From: JAHDBG01 sp963922315
Lineage (GTDB): Bacteria > Pseudomonadota > Gammaproteobacteria > Chromatiales > Chromatiaceae
Direction: 5' to 3'
Assembly (NCBI GenBank): GCA_963922315.1
Contig: CAWUID010000003.1
Coordinates: forward strand, 1-64,000
DNA: 64,000 nt
This document shows, in pieces, positions 1 to 8,154 of this stretch. A program made the position numbers and the translations under genes. Under the pieces are notes generated by a model, which made no database searches, was not told the DNA's origin, and worked only from the letters and a program-made list of their open reading frames with translations. Within the stretch, counting starts at the first letter, position 1. The number at the start of each line of letters is the position of its first letter.

Positions 1-47
1 CTATCTTTTATAATGTTATCAAATACTTGTTACTTTTTAAGCAGGCT

Positions 48-1445
48 CTAATTATTGACCATCTCACGCCGATTAAATTTTGTCGGTTTGTTGTCAAGAG
101 AATCGAGATAGATGGAATGCTCTAGTGTTTCGTTGTTATCTTCAAGCAAAGCTGTATCAGAAGTGCAACGAATTAAAGGAATATCCATTTTTTTCGCATA
201 AGTACCCAGATAAGCATCAGTCATATTGATGCTCTGAAAAATATGGAAAGGCACTTGTACCCCCTCAGAATGATAAGCCATTGCGCCTGTCCCTAAAAAA
301 TCAACTTGTCGATCCTGCGGTATTGTTTCCCGGTAACTCCATACTTTGCGATCATTTTCTGAATAAAAATCAATTTCTTTTTCTTTGTTCAGTATGCTGC
401 CATGCATACCAACAATTACTGTTCTGTTATATTTCTCGATAGCTGCCAGCAGGACTTCGAAGTACTGGCGAGAATATGTAATATCATCATCGCAGGTAAA
501 GTGATAACCTTGTATTGATTCTGACCAGTAAAACTTACCGTTATCGCCCTGATCAACCTCACTCAACTGAGTATGGATTTTTGAGTCTTGTAAAAACTCC
601 GGAACCGTTTCATAGTCATTCAGGAAGATGTTAATACGGTCAACCCAGGGGTAAATTGAATCCAGGGCTTTTTTAAGTGAAGCCATACGTTCCGGAAAAG
701 TTGCGATACTAACCGTAATAGTTTCTTTGGGGCAAGATTGATCAGGGTGGCCGATAGAGAAGCTTCGTTGCACTTGTGGAAAATGTAAATAAGGAAAAGA
801 GCTACTGCGTTGCCAGTTTTTGTAATTTTGCTGATATTGTCTGCGTTTGCTGACACCAATCTCACTATCAATACCGGTTTCTTCCGCTTCTGTCAGTGAA
901 CCAGGTCGAACTGTATAATAGTACAAAATATCAGGTATCTGGATAATGGGAAAACAAATGCTGATTCTTTGTAAGTATTCGGTATCTGCATCATATCTTA
1001 CGCTGTCGAAATAACCGATTTCTTTGATAATCTTTCTCTTAAAAAGAATCGTATTAGAGCCCACTTTAATGTTCTTATTCCCTCTGTCATAATGACAAAG
1101 ACAAGCCGCACAATTTTTTATGCTTTCAATTTGAACTTTCAATTTTTCCGGATGATATGTGTCATCCCCGTCTAAATTAGAGATAAACTCTCCCTGGCCA
1201 AATAATATCGCTCTGTTTCGATTCCAGTAAGTGCCTCTGTTGATCTCGTTTCGGTATACTTTAACTCTTGAGTCTTGCAAGCTGTACTTTTGCAAAATAT
1301 CAAAAGTCCCATCAGAGCTGGCATCATCAATGATAATGAGTTCCCATTGAGTATGAGTTTGCTTCAGCACAGATTTTATAGCATTCTCAATAGTCTTTGC
1401 ATTGTTGAATGCGGACATGGTGACAGTAACCAGGTTTTTTTGCAT
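48..1445 (-). CDS. Two-domain glycosyltransferase (GT2 N-terminal half)
   Basis: This 465-residue protein is predicted to transfer sugars from nucleotide-sugar donors during synthesis of a surface polysaccharide. Residues 1-110 form a GT2/GT-A fold, with the opening VTVTMSAFNNAKTIENAI, the IIIDDASSDGT nucleotide-binding motif near 37-47 and a DGDD metal site at 92-95. Residues 240-430 look like a second catalytic domain with an FTCDDDITY motif (316-324), MHG near 347 and GTGAMAYH near 385. No signal peptide or membrane span is apparent. The gene lies 107 bases downstream of UDP-glucose dehydrogenase on the same strand, so UDP-glucuronate could be a donor; this is inference. The gene is visibly more AT-rich than most neighbours, which fits horizontal acquisition. 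Sugar specificity is unknown. Confidence 0.85.
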   Translation of the reverse strand: MQKNLVTVTMSAFNNAKTIENAIKSVLKQTHTQWELIIIDDASSDGTFDILQKYSLQDSRVKVYRNEINRGTYWNRNRAILFGQGEFISNLDGDDTYHPEKLKVQIESIKNCAACLCHYDRGNKNIKVGSNTILFKRKIIKEIGYFDSVRYDADTEYLQRISICFPIIQIPDILYYYTVRPGSLTEAEETGIDSEIGVSKRRQYQQNYKNWQRSSSFPYLHFPQVQRSFSIGHPDQSCPKETITVSIATFPERMASLKKALDSIYPWVDRINIFLNDYETVPEFLQDSKIHTQLSEVDQGDNGKFYWSESIQGYHFTCDDDITYSRQYFEVLLAAIEKYNRTVIVGMHGSILNKEKEIDFYSENDRKVWSYRETIPQDRQVDFLGTGAMAYHSEGVQVPFHIFQSINMTDAYLGTYAKKMDIPLIRCTSDTALLEDNNETLEHSIYLDSLDNKPTKFNRREMVNN

Positions 1446-1552
1446 AATTTGATATCAGTTTAAGTTAATAGAGGTTGTATGAACGTTAAGTGTCTTTAAT
1501 GCAATCTGATTTTTGGTCATCAGATTCGAGGTTTTCCGGAAAGTGGTTTTTA

Positions 1553-2857
1553 TCAGGCGGTGGGTCGGCCAATGGAATGGTAGTCGAATGCTTCGATCTC
1601 TTCCAAAGCGTATGTGTTACGTAAATCAATCAGCACCGGCTGGTTAAGCAGTGATTTCATATATGTTTTGTCAAGCTCTCGAAATTCATTCCACTCGGTC
1701 AGAATAACTACTGCATCAGCGCCTTGCATACACTCATAAGCATTCTGGCAATAATCCACGTCTTTAAGCAAGTGTTTTGCTGTTTTTATACCTTGTGGAT
1801 CATAGGCGCGAACATTTGCTCCCTGTTGCTGAAGGCCCGGAATAATAACGAGGCTTGGTGCCTCACGCATGTCATCGGTTTCTGGTTTAAAAGTCAGCCC
1901 CAGAATAGCGATGGTTTTGCCTTTAATATCGCCGTGTAAGGCGTCTGTAATGCGCCTGGCCATCGCTTCCTTACGCCGATCATTAGCTGCAATCACCGCA
2001 TCAATGATCGTCATCGGGGCACTGAAATCGTGTGCAATTCTGGAAAGGGCAAGTGTATCTTTGGGTAAACATGAGCCACCATAGCCTGGCCCTGCGTTGA
2101 GAAACTCAGAGCCGATACGTTTATCAAGTCCGATACCGCGAGCAACTTGTTGTACATCTGCCTTTGCTGCTTCGCACAGGTCTGCGACCTGATTGATAAA
2201 ACCAATTTTAAGCGCAAGAAATGCGTTGGCGGCATATTTAATTAATTCTGCAGTGCGTCGTTTGGTGCATAGTAAGAGCGTTTCATCCAGACAAAGTGGG
2301 TGGTATAGTGTTTTTAAGCGGGCAATGGCACGTTCAGTATCTGCTCCGATAACAATCCGGTCCGGACATTTAAAATCCCTGATAGCTGTTCCCTCACGCA
2401 AAAACTCCGGATTTGACGCAACGTCAAAATCAGCTTCCGGATTGGTTTTTTGCATGATGGCTTCGACTTCATCTGCCGTTCCAACGGGAGCGGTAGATTT
2501 GTTGATGACCACGCAGTATCTTTTAATGTGTCGGGCCAGTTCTGCTGCTGCTGCATAGACACAGCTGAGGTCTGCACGTCCATCACCCTGCCGGGCAGGG
2601 GTTTTCACCGCAATAAAGATGATATCTGCCCTGCCAATTGCGATATCTGTCCGGGTTGTGAAAGTCAGCTTTCCTGTTTTCATGTTGTTATTCACGAGGG
2701 CTTCGAGTCCGGGCTCGTAAATTGGCATGATGCCTTTTTTAAGGCGCTCAATTTTAGTTTTATCGCGATCAATGCAGGTAACTTCATGGCCAAAATCGGC
2801 GAGACAGGCCCCGGAGACCAAGCCCACATATCCCGTTCCAATGATTACCACATGCAT
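1553..2857 (-). CDS. ugd: UDP-glucose 6-dehydrogenase
   Basis: This cytoplasmic enzyme oxidises UDP-glucose to UDP-glucuronate with two NAD+. The 434-residue product has the N-terminal Rossmann motif GTGYVGLVSG (residues 7-16), the substrate segment SNPEFLREGTAIRDF (148-162) and the catalytic cysteine C263 within GPGYGGSCLPKD. Its length is normal for the bacterial family. It lies upstream of the glycosyltransferase on the same strand, which suggests a uronic-acid-containing exopolysaccharide or LPS sugar. A 27-base inverted repeat lies just upstream of the start and may be regulatory. Confidence 0.96.
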   Translation of the reverse strand: MHVVIIGTGYVGLVSGACLADFGHEVTCIDRDKTKIERLKKGIMPIYEPGLEALVNNNMKTGKLTFTTRTDIAIGRADIIFIAVKTPARQGDGRADLSCVYAAAAELARHIKRYCVVINKSTAPVGTADEVEAIMQKTNPEADFDVASNPEFLREGTAIRDFKCPDRIVIGADTERAIARLKTLYHPLCLDETLLLCTKRRTAELIKYAANAFLALKIGFINQVADLCEAAKADVQQVARGIGLDKRIGSEFLNAGPGYGGSCLPKDTLALSRIAHDFSAPMTIIDAVIAANDRRKEAMARRITDALHGDIKGKTIAILGLTFKPETDDMREAPSLVIIPGLQQQGANVRAYDPQGIKTAKHLLKDVDYCQNAYECMQGADAVVILTEWNEFRELDKTYMKSLLNQPVLIDLRNTYALEEIEAFDYHSIGRPTA

Positions 2858-2876
2858 TTTTTACTTTCCCTGTGCT

Positions 2877-2903
2877 GATCATGCTACGTCGCTTAGCATG
2901 GTC
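2877..2903. repeat. Inverted repeat upstream of ugd
   Basis: Two 10-base arms (GATCATGCTA and TAGCATGGTC) flank a 7-base spacer. The inner 7 base pairs match perfectly, and one outer position would be a G-T pair. It lies 20-46 bases upstream of the ugd start codon, in the divergent ugd/znuA control region. It could be an operator or an RNA hairpin in the ugd leader. No known regulator motif is recognised. Confidence 0.5.
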
Positions 2904-2919
2904 AATATATAAGACGAAG

Positions 2920-2949
2920 TTGATGTTATAACGTAAACAGCGCTATAGC
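2920..2949 (+). promoter_or_regulatory. Candidate promoter with Zur-like operator for the zinc importer
   Basis: A sigma70-like pair, TTGATG (2920-2925) and TATAGC (2944-2949), is spaced by 18 bases. Inside the spacer is the palindrome GTTATAAC (2925-2932) within ATGTTATAACGT. This resembles the zinc-uptake regulator (Zur) boxes of gammaproteobacteria, which centre on GTTATAAC. A repressor bound there would block RNA polymerase, as expected for zinc-repressed uptake genes. A strong AGGAGG (2957-2962) follows, five bases before the znuA ATG. Confidence 0.55.
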
Positions 2950-2967
2950 AAAATTCAGGAGGATAAA

Positions 2968-3870
2968 ATGATATCGTATGTTTTGAAAAGAAGTATAGTT
3001 TTATTATGCATGCTGGCTTCGTCAGCATGGGCAGAGGTGCAGATTCTGACTTGTGAGCCGGAATGGCGATCTTTGGCTGAAGCGTTGGGTGGCGAACAGG
3101 TACGGGCTGAGTCGGCGACGACTGCCTGGCAGGATCCACATCATATTGAAGCCAGGCCCTCATTGATCGCAAAGGCGCGGCGGGCAGATATGGTATTCTG
3201 CACCGGTGCGGAGCTGGAAATCGGCTGGTTGCCGCTATTGTTGCGTCAATCTGGTAATCGCCGGATTCAGGCAGGCCAGCCTGGCTATTTTATGGCGGCG
3301 GAGCAGGTAGAACGGATCGAAGTACCGACGCAACTGGATCGTAGTCATGGCGATGTGCATGCCTCCGGCAATCCGCATGTCCATCTGGATCCACACCGGT
3401 TGTTGCAGATTGCGCAGGCGTTCAGTGCTCGGCTGATGCAGATCGATCCGACGCAGGCAGCGTATTATCAGCGGCTTCTGGCGACATTCAGCCAGCGCTG
3501 GCAGGCAGCGACTCAGGTCTGGGAGCAGCAAGCGGCAGCTTTGCAACATAAGAGAGCAATTGTGCATCACAAGAACTGGAGTTATCTGCTGGACTGGTTG
3601 GGCATTCAGGTGGTGGGAGATCTGGAGCCGAAGCCGGGCATTCCGCCGACCAGCGCCCATCTGGCGCGTTTATTACGTATCGGTCGGCGGGAAAAACCAG
3701 ACTTTATTCTGGTTGCTGCTTATCAGGATGATAAAGGGGCGCGCTGGTTGGCACAGAAGTCCGGTGTGCCAATGCTGGTTCTGCCATTCACTGTGGGTGG
3801 CAGTGCGCAGGCGAGTGATTTGTTTGCGTTGTATGCAGAAACGATTGAACTGCTGCAACAGGCACACTGA
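2968..3870 (+). CDS. znuA: Zinc/manganese ABC transporter periplasmic binding protein (ZnuA-like)
   Basis: This is the substrate-binding component of a metal importer, exported to the periplasm by a signal peptide (residues 1-22, cleavage after AWA). Expected metal ligands are visible: the DPHH histidines H58/H59, H137/H139 in GNPHVHLDPH, H200/H201 in IVHHKNW, and acidic residues at 254/255. Zinc is favoured over manganese because of the three-histidine pattern and the Zur-like box upstream. The long His/Asp-rich loop of some ZnuA proteins is reduced here to a short HGDVH stretch. An AGGAGG ribosome site supports this start. The stop codon overlaps the permease ATG (TGATG), which indicates an operon. 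Confidence 0.88.
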   Translation: MISYVLKRSIVLLCMLASSAWAEVQILTCEPEWRSLAEALGGEQVRAESATTAWQDPHHIEARPSLIAKARRADMVFCTGAELEIGWLPLLLRQSGNRRIQAGQPGYFMAAEQVERIEVPTQLDRSHGDVHASGNPHVHLDPHRLLQIAQAFSARLMQIDPTQAAYYQRLLATFSQRWQAATQVWEQQAAALQHKRAIVHHKNWSYLLDWLGIQVVGDLEPKPGIPPTSAHLARLLRIGRREKPDFILVAAYQDDKGARWLAQKSGVPMLVLPFTVGGSAQASDLFALYAETIELLQQAH

Positions 3871-4649
3871 TGCACGACTTGCTACTGCAATGGGAGATTT
3901 TGTGGCCTGCGCTGCTGGCGGGATTGCTGGTGTTAGCAACCCATGTGCCATTGGGTCAGGCGGTGTTACAGCGTGGCATTATCTTTCTGGATCTGGCCAT
4001 TGCGCAGATCGCAGCCTTTGGTCTGGTGATCGCGACTACGCTGGGGGTTGGCGAACATGCAGCACACACCGAATGGTTGCAGCAGGGTATTGCGGTAACA
4101 GCGGCTGTATCTGGCGCGATGTTGTTATATCAGTTGCGCCGTTTCAGTGCCGGGGTGCAGGAGGCGCTGATCGGCATTTTGTTTATCCTGGCGGCTACTG
4201 GCAGCATTCTGTTGCTGGCGCAGGACCCGCATGGAGGTGAACGGCTGAAGGACATGCTGGTTGGCCAGATTTTGTGGGTGCAGGTACAGGATCTGTTCGG
4301 TATCGCCCTACTATACGCTGCGGTGCTGGCGATTTGGTTCGGGCTGCGCGAGCGATTAGGCGACTGGGTGTTTTATCCACTGTTTGCAGTCACCATCACC
4401 TTTTCCACCCAGTTGGTTGGAGTGTACCTGGTATTTGCCAGCCTGATCATTCCGGCGCTGGCGACGCGCGGGCAGCGGCACGCATTACGATCTGCTTATT
4501 TGTTGGGCGGGTGTGGTTATCTGCTGGGTCTGGTATTGTCTGCGTTGCTGGATCTGCCGGCTGGCGCTGCGATTGCCTGGTGTCTGGCCGGAGCCGCGCT
4601 GGTCTGGTTTGTCGGTTGTTTTGGCGAACCACTGCCGGATCAGGAGTAA
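3870..4649 (+). CDS. znuB: Metal ABC transporter permease (ZnuB-like)
   Basis: This is the membrane channel subunit of the zinc-type importer. The 259 residues are almost entirely hydrophobic, with about seven to eight predicted helices. They carry the ABC-3 family features: GLLVLATHVPLGQAVLQRG near the N-terminus, then FLDLAIAQIAAFG, and VGVYLVFASLIIPALATR after residue 180. The start overlaps the znuA stop (TGATG), so translation is probably coupled. The cognate ATPase (znuC) does not follow; the next gene, bioF, begins 29 bases downstream. The ATPase must be encoded elsewhere or shared. Confidence 0.88.
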   Translation: MHDLLLQWEILWPALLAGLLVLATHVPLGQAVLQRGIIFLDLAIAQIAAFGLVIATTLGVGEHAAHTEWLQQGIAVTAAVSGAMLLYQLRRFSAGVQEALIGILFILAATGSILLLAQDPHGGERLKDMLVGQILWVQVQDLFGIALLYAAVLAIWFGLRERLGDWVFYPLFAVTITFSTQLVGVYLVFASLIIPALATRGQRHALRSAYLLGGCGYLLGLVLSALLDLPAGAAIAWCLAGAALVWFVGCFGEPLPDQE

Positions 4650-4678
4650 CAGGTGGCAATCATCACTTTGTTGCAGAC

Positions 4679-5836
4679 ATGTCATTGATTGTAGACCGGC
4701 TGGTATCTGATCTGGCGGAACGACAGGCGGCAGGATTATATCGACGCAGACAGGTTGTATCCGGACCACAGGCGCCGGTATTGCAGACAAGTAAAGGCGA
4801 ATTACTCAGCTTTTGCAGCAATGATTATCTCGGTCTGGCGACAGATCCGCGTCTGGTGACTGCGCTGACGAAAGCAGCGGCGCATTATGGCGTGGGCGCC
4901 GGGGCGGCGCATCTGATTAGCGGGCATACTGCGGCGCATCACGCACTGGAAGAACAACTGGCTGAGTTTGTTGGTACCGAAAGAGCGTTATTGTTCTCCA
5001 CCGGCTATATGGCGAATCTGGGTGTATTCACTGCGCTGGTGCGCGCAGGCGATCTGATTCTGCAGGATCGATTGAATCATGCTTCTTTGCTGGATGGTGC
5101 GCAGCTGAGCGCAGGTCGGCTGCGACGTTACCGACATCTGGATGTGGTGCATTTGCAGCGTTTGCTGGCATCCACCACAAGCCCTTGTCTGATCGCCAGC
5201 GACGGCATATTCAGTATGGACGGAGATAGCGCGCCCTATGCGGAATTGATCTCGCTGGCTTGTGCGCATCAGGCCACCCTGATGATTGATGATGCGCATG
5301 GTTTTGGTGTGCTTGGAAAACAGGGTCGGGGTTCTGTTGATGCGGCACAAGTGCCGATTTATATGGCGACCCTGGGTAAAGCGGCTGGTGTTGCAGGTGC
5401 GTTTGTTGCCGGTTCTGCCGATCTGATTGAAACGCTGATCCAGCAGGCACGTAGTTATGTGTATACCACGGCGATGCCAGCAGCGCTGGCTGCTGCTGCG
5501 TCTGTCAGTCTGGATATTCTGGCGGCAGAAGAATGGCGACGGACGCATTTAGCTGATTTGATTCATTTTTTTCGTCATGAAGCACAACTGGCGGGTCTGC
5601 CGTTGCTGCCTTCAGAAACGCCGATTCAGCCGCTGATGCTGGCAGATGCAGATAAGGCCAGTGCCTGGAGTCAGGCTTTGTTACAATACAACATTCTGGT
5701 GAGTGCAATTCGCCCACCGACTGTGCCCCAAGGTAGTGCTCGTTTGCGTATTACCCTGTCTGCGGCGCATACCAAGGAACAGGTTGAGCAATTGCTGGCT
5801 GCATTAATTCATATTTCCCGGCAACATAGCGTATGA
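4679..5836 (+). CDS. bioF: 8-amino-7-oxononanoate synthase
   Basis: This PLP enzyme condenses pimeloyl-ACP with L-alanine in the first committed step of biotin ring assembly. The 385-residue product matches the family length. Visible features are SFCSNDYLGLA (44-54), the substrate/PLP region SGHTAAHHALE, the cofactor aspartate in DDAHGFGVLG (204-213) and the Schiff-base lysine K234 in ATLGKAAG. The reading frame is open far upstream, but the ATG at 4679 gives the standard N-terminus. It begins a four-gene biotin set in which each gene overlaps the next. Confidence 0.96.
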   Translation: MSLIVDRLVSDLAERQAAGLYRRRQVVSGPQAPVLQTSKGELLSFCSNDYLGLATDPRLVTALTKAAAHYGVGAGAAHLISGHTAAHHALEEQLAEFVGTERALLFSTGYMANLGVFTALVRAGDLILQDRLNHASLLDGAQLSAGRLRRYRHLDVVHLQRLLASTTSPCLIASDGIFSMDGDSAPYAELISLACAHQATLMIDDAHGFGVLGKQGRGSVDAAQVPIYMATLGKAAGVAGAFVAGSADLIETLIQQARSYVYTTAMPAALAAAASVSLDILAAEEWRRTHLADLIHFFRHEAQLAGLPLLPSETPIQPLMLADADKASAWSQALLQYNILVSAIRPPTVPQGSARLRITLSAAHTKEQVEQLLAALIHISRQHSV

Positions 5837-6588
5837 AATTATGGTATCAGACTCAGGGCGACGGTCCGGAGCTGGTATTGGTGCATGGCTGGGGTATGCA
5901 TGCCGGTGTCTGGCAGCCCTGGTTGCCGACATTACGTCAACATTTCCGGGTGACAATACCCGAATTGCCCGGGCATGGTGCCAGCCCGCTGACAGGTACG
6001 ACCTTATCCGACTGGTCTGAAGCGTGTCTGGCGATAGCACCGAAACAGGCTATCTGGTTGGGCTGGTCACTCGGCGGCCTGGTCGCGTTACAAGCCGCCA
6101 GACTGGTGCCTGAGCGCGTCAGTCAGTTGTGTCTGATGACCGCCACGCCCTGTTTTGTGCAAACCGATGATTGGACAACCGCCGTGCCGGAAGCCGTGTT
6201 TCATCAGTTTGCTGATACTCTGCGTGCTGACCCGGTTGCAACGCTGCGGCGTTTTCTCAGTCTGCAGACACGCGGTAGTGTGCAGGTGACCAGCACCCTG
6301 CGTTGTTTGCAGCAGGCACTCATGCAGCGCCCGGCGGCTGATCTGACCGGGCTGAGTACCGGACTCGACTTATTATTGCAAACTGATTTACGTGCCGAGC
6401 TGGCACAACTCTCTGTGCCGTGTAGCTGGTTGTTTGGTGGACGCGACATGCTGGTACCAATGACGGTGGCTGATCATCTGCCTGAATGCTGCACCGTCAA
6501 GCAGGTGCCGACCGCAGCTCATGCACCTTTTTTAACTCATCCCGCAGATTGTTCAGCCTGGCTGGAGCCGTTTTTTGGCGATAGATAA
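5833..6588 (+). CDS. bioH: Pimeloyl-ACP methyl ester carboxylesterase
   Basis: BioH hydrolyses pimeloyl-ACP methyl ester, which ends the disguised fatty-acid elongation that makes the pimeloyl chain. The product is an alpha/beta hydrolase of 251 residues. Its oxyanion segment is VHGWGMHAGVW, the nucleophile is S79 in GWSLGG, the acid is D205 in GGRDMLVP and the histidine is H230 in TAAHAPF. The ATG overlaps the bioF stop (ATGA). Placement between bioF and bioC supports BioH rather than a generic esterase. Confidence 0.94.
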   Translation: MKLWYQTQGDGPELVLVHGWGMHAGVWQPWLPTLRQHFRVTIPELPGHGASPLTGTTLSDWSEACLAIAPKQAIWLGWSLGGLVALQAARLVPERVSQLCLMTATPCFVQTDDWTTAVPEAVFHQFADTLRADPVATLRRFLSLQTRGSVQVTSTLRCLQQALMQRPAADLTGLSTGLDLLLQTDLRAELAQLSVPCSWLFGGRDMLVPMTVADHLPECCTVKQVPTAAHAPFLTHPADCSAWLEPFFGDR

Positions 6589-7444
6589 ACGACAGGTACG
6601 CCGTTCATTCGGTCAGGCAGCTGCACATTATGATCGTGTGGCGGTATTGCAGCACGATATCGGGCAACGTTTGCTGGAACGCCTGGATTATGTCAGGCTG
6701 CAACCTGAGCGAATACTGGATCTGGGTTGTGGCACCGGGCGGCACACAGCTGCTTTATTGCGGCGCTACCCGCAGGCAGAGGTAATCGGATTAGATTTTG
6801 CCTGGCCGATGGTGCAACAGACCTGTCGTCAGCGGGTACACTGGCGACGGCGGGTGCGGGGAATGTGTGCTGATCTGGAACAATTGCCCCTGGCAGCACA
6901 CAGCGTGGATCTGATTTTTTCCAACGCGGCATTACAATGGTGTCGTGATCCGCGTGTTGCTTTTGCTGAAATGCAGCGAATATTACGGCCGGATGGTTTG
7001 GTGTTGTTTACCTCATTTGGCCCGGATACTTTATTTGAGCTGCGCCAGGCCTGGTTACAATGTGACACGCAACCGCGTGTCCATACCTTCCGGGATATGC
7101 ATGATTATGGCGATCAACTGCTGCAATCCCGGTTACTAGACCCGGTGATGGACTGTGAACGGATCACCATGACCTATCCACAAGTCAGTGATATTCTGCG
7201 TGAACTCAAATTACTCGGTGCCACTTATGCGGCTCACGAACGGCGCCGTGGTCTGACCGGGCGGGCGCAGCTGAATGCATTGGCGGCAGCCTATGAAGTG
7301 TATCGTCGTGCCGATGGTAGCTTACCGGTGACCTACGAGGTGATCTACGGTCATGCCTGGGCAGGTGAAATGGCGTCAGCACAACCATCTGCAGTGCAGG
7401 TACCACTGGATACCCTCACGCGACGGCAAAAGGCTACGTCATAA
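6575..7444 (+). CDS. bioC: Malonyl-ACP O-methyltransferase
   Basis: BioC methylates the free carboxyl of malonyl-ACP with S-adenosylmethionine, which lets fatty-acid synthesis build the pimeloyl chain. The 289-residue protein has the SAM-binding ILDLGCGTGRHTAALL (residues 46-61) and the BioC-type post-motif SNAALQWC. The likely start is a TTG at 6575 inside the end of bioH (14-base overlap); the family N-terminus DKRQVRRSFGQAAAHYD follows directly. The stop shares one base with the bioD ATG. A TTG start in an overlapping gene may keep expression low. Confidence 0.93.
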   Translation: MAIDKRQVRRSFGQAAAHYDRVAVLQHDIGQRLLERLDYVRLQPERILDLGCGTGRHTAALLRRYPQAEVIGLDFAWPMVQQTCRQRVHWRRRVRGMCADLEQLPLAAHSVDLIFSNAALQWCRDPRVAFAEMQRILRPDGLVLFTSFGPDTLFELRQAWLQCDTQPRVHTFRDMHDYGDQLLQSRLLDPVMDCERITMTYPQVSDILRELKLLGATYAAHERRRGLTGRAQLNALAAAYEVYRRADGSLPVTYEVIYGHAWAGEMASAQPSAVQVPLDTLTRRQKATS

Positions 7445-8121
7445 TGCCCGCAATTTTCATCACGGGTACGGATACGGATTGTGGCAAAACTGAACTGGCT
7501 TGTGCGCTGATCCGGGCATTGCGCGCTACTGGGCAGCGAGTTGCCCCGTTTAAACCAATAGCAGCAGGCGCGACTCGACAGCAGGGTCTCTGGCGTAATG
7601 CGGATGCGCAACGTTTGATGACTGCTGCTGGCGGCGACTGGGCTTATGACCAGGTTAATCCGTATTGTTTCCCGGACGCGGTTTCGCCACATATTGCAGC
7701 GCATCAAGTCAACGCCCGGGTTGAATTTGGCCCGTTAGTTGATGCAGCGCACAAACTGGCTGCGCAGGCAGACTGGCTGGTGGTGGAAGGTGCAGGTGGT
7801 TGGTTATGCCCACTGAACGATCAACTGACTATCGAAGACCTGGCGATTACGTTGGGCTTTCCCGTTTTGTTGGTGGTAGGATTACGCCTGGGTTGTTTGA
7901 ATCATGCCCAATTAAGCGCGCGTGCCATACAGCAAGCGAGCGTTCCGGTGTCTGGCTGGATGGCTTCACAGCTGGATCCGGCGATGCCTTATCAGGCAGA
8001 TAATCTCAAAAGATTACAAGCTGACCTGCCACTGGCATACCGGGGCTGTCTGGTACATAATCCACCGTCGACTCAACAACAGATTTTTGACTGGCTGGTA
8101 CCGCATTTTTCTGGTGCCTAG
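7444..8121 (+). CDS. bioD: ATP-dependent dethiobiotin synthetase
   Basis: BioD closes the ureido ring of 7,8-diaminopelargonate with CO2 and ATP. The 225-residue product begins with the P-loop form FITGTDTDCGKTELACAL. It contains the family KPIAAGA segment and the EGAGGWLCPL loop near residues 116-125. It is the last gene of bioF-bioH-bioC-bioD, joined to bioC through TAATG. bioA and bioB are not in the window, so the pathway is completed elsewhere. Confidence 0.95.
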   Translation: MPAIFITGTDTDCGKTELACALIRALRATGQRVAPFKPIAAGATRQQGLWRNADAQRLMTAAGGDWAYDQVNPYCFPDAVSPHIAAHQVNARVEFGPLVDAAHKLAAQADWLVVEGAGGWLCPLNDQLTIEDLAITLGFPVLLVVGLRLGCLNHAQLSARAIQQASVPVSGWMASQLDPAMPYQADNLKRLQADLPLAYRGCLVHNPPSTQQQIFDWLVPHFSGA

Positions 8122-8154
8122 TGCTTTATCTGATGCCTCAGAGGATCATCTGAT

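Noticed and set aside
3560..4240. 226-codon same-strand open frame across znuA/znuB
   Set aside because: It overlaps two genes with clear family motifs, and its translation is Trp/Arg/Gly-rich without a known fold.
4988..5548. Long open frame antisense to bioF (186 codons)
   Set aside because: Its codons shadow a well-supported gene. It has no ribosome site and no recognisable domain, and the composition is explained by codon bias on the coding strand.
7351..7707. 118-codon minus-strand open frame across bioC/bioD
   Set aside because: It lies wholly antisense to two conserved biotin genes and has no motif or ribosome site.
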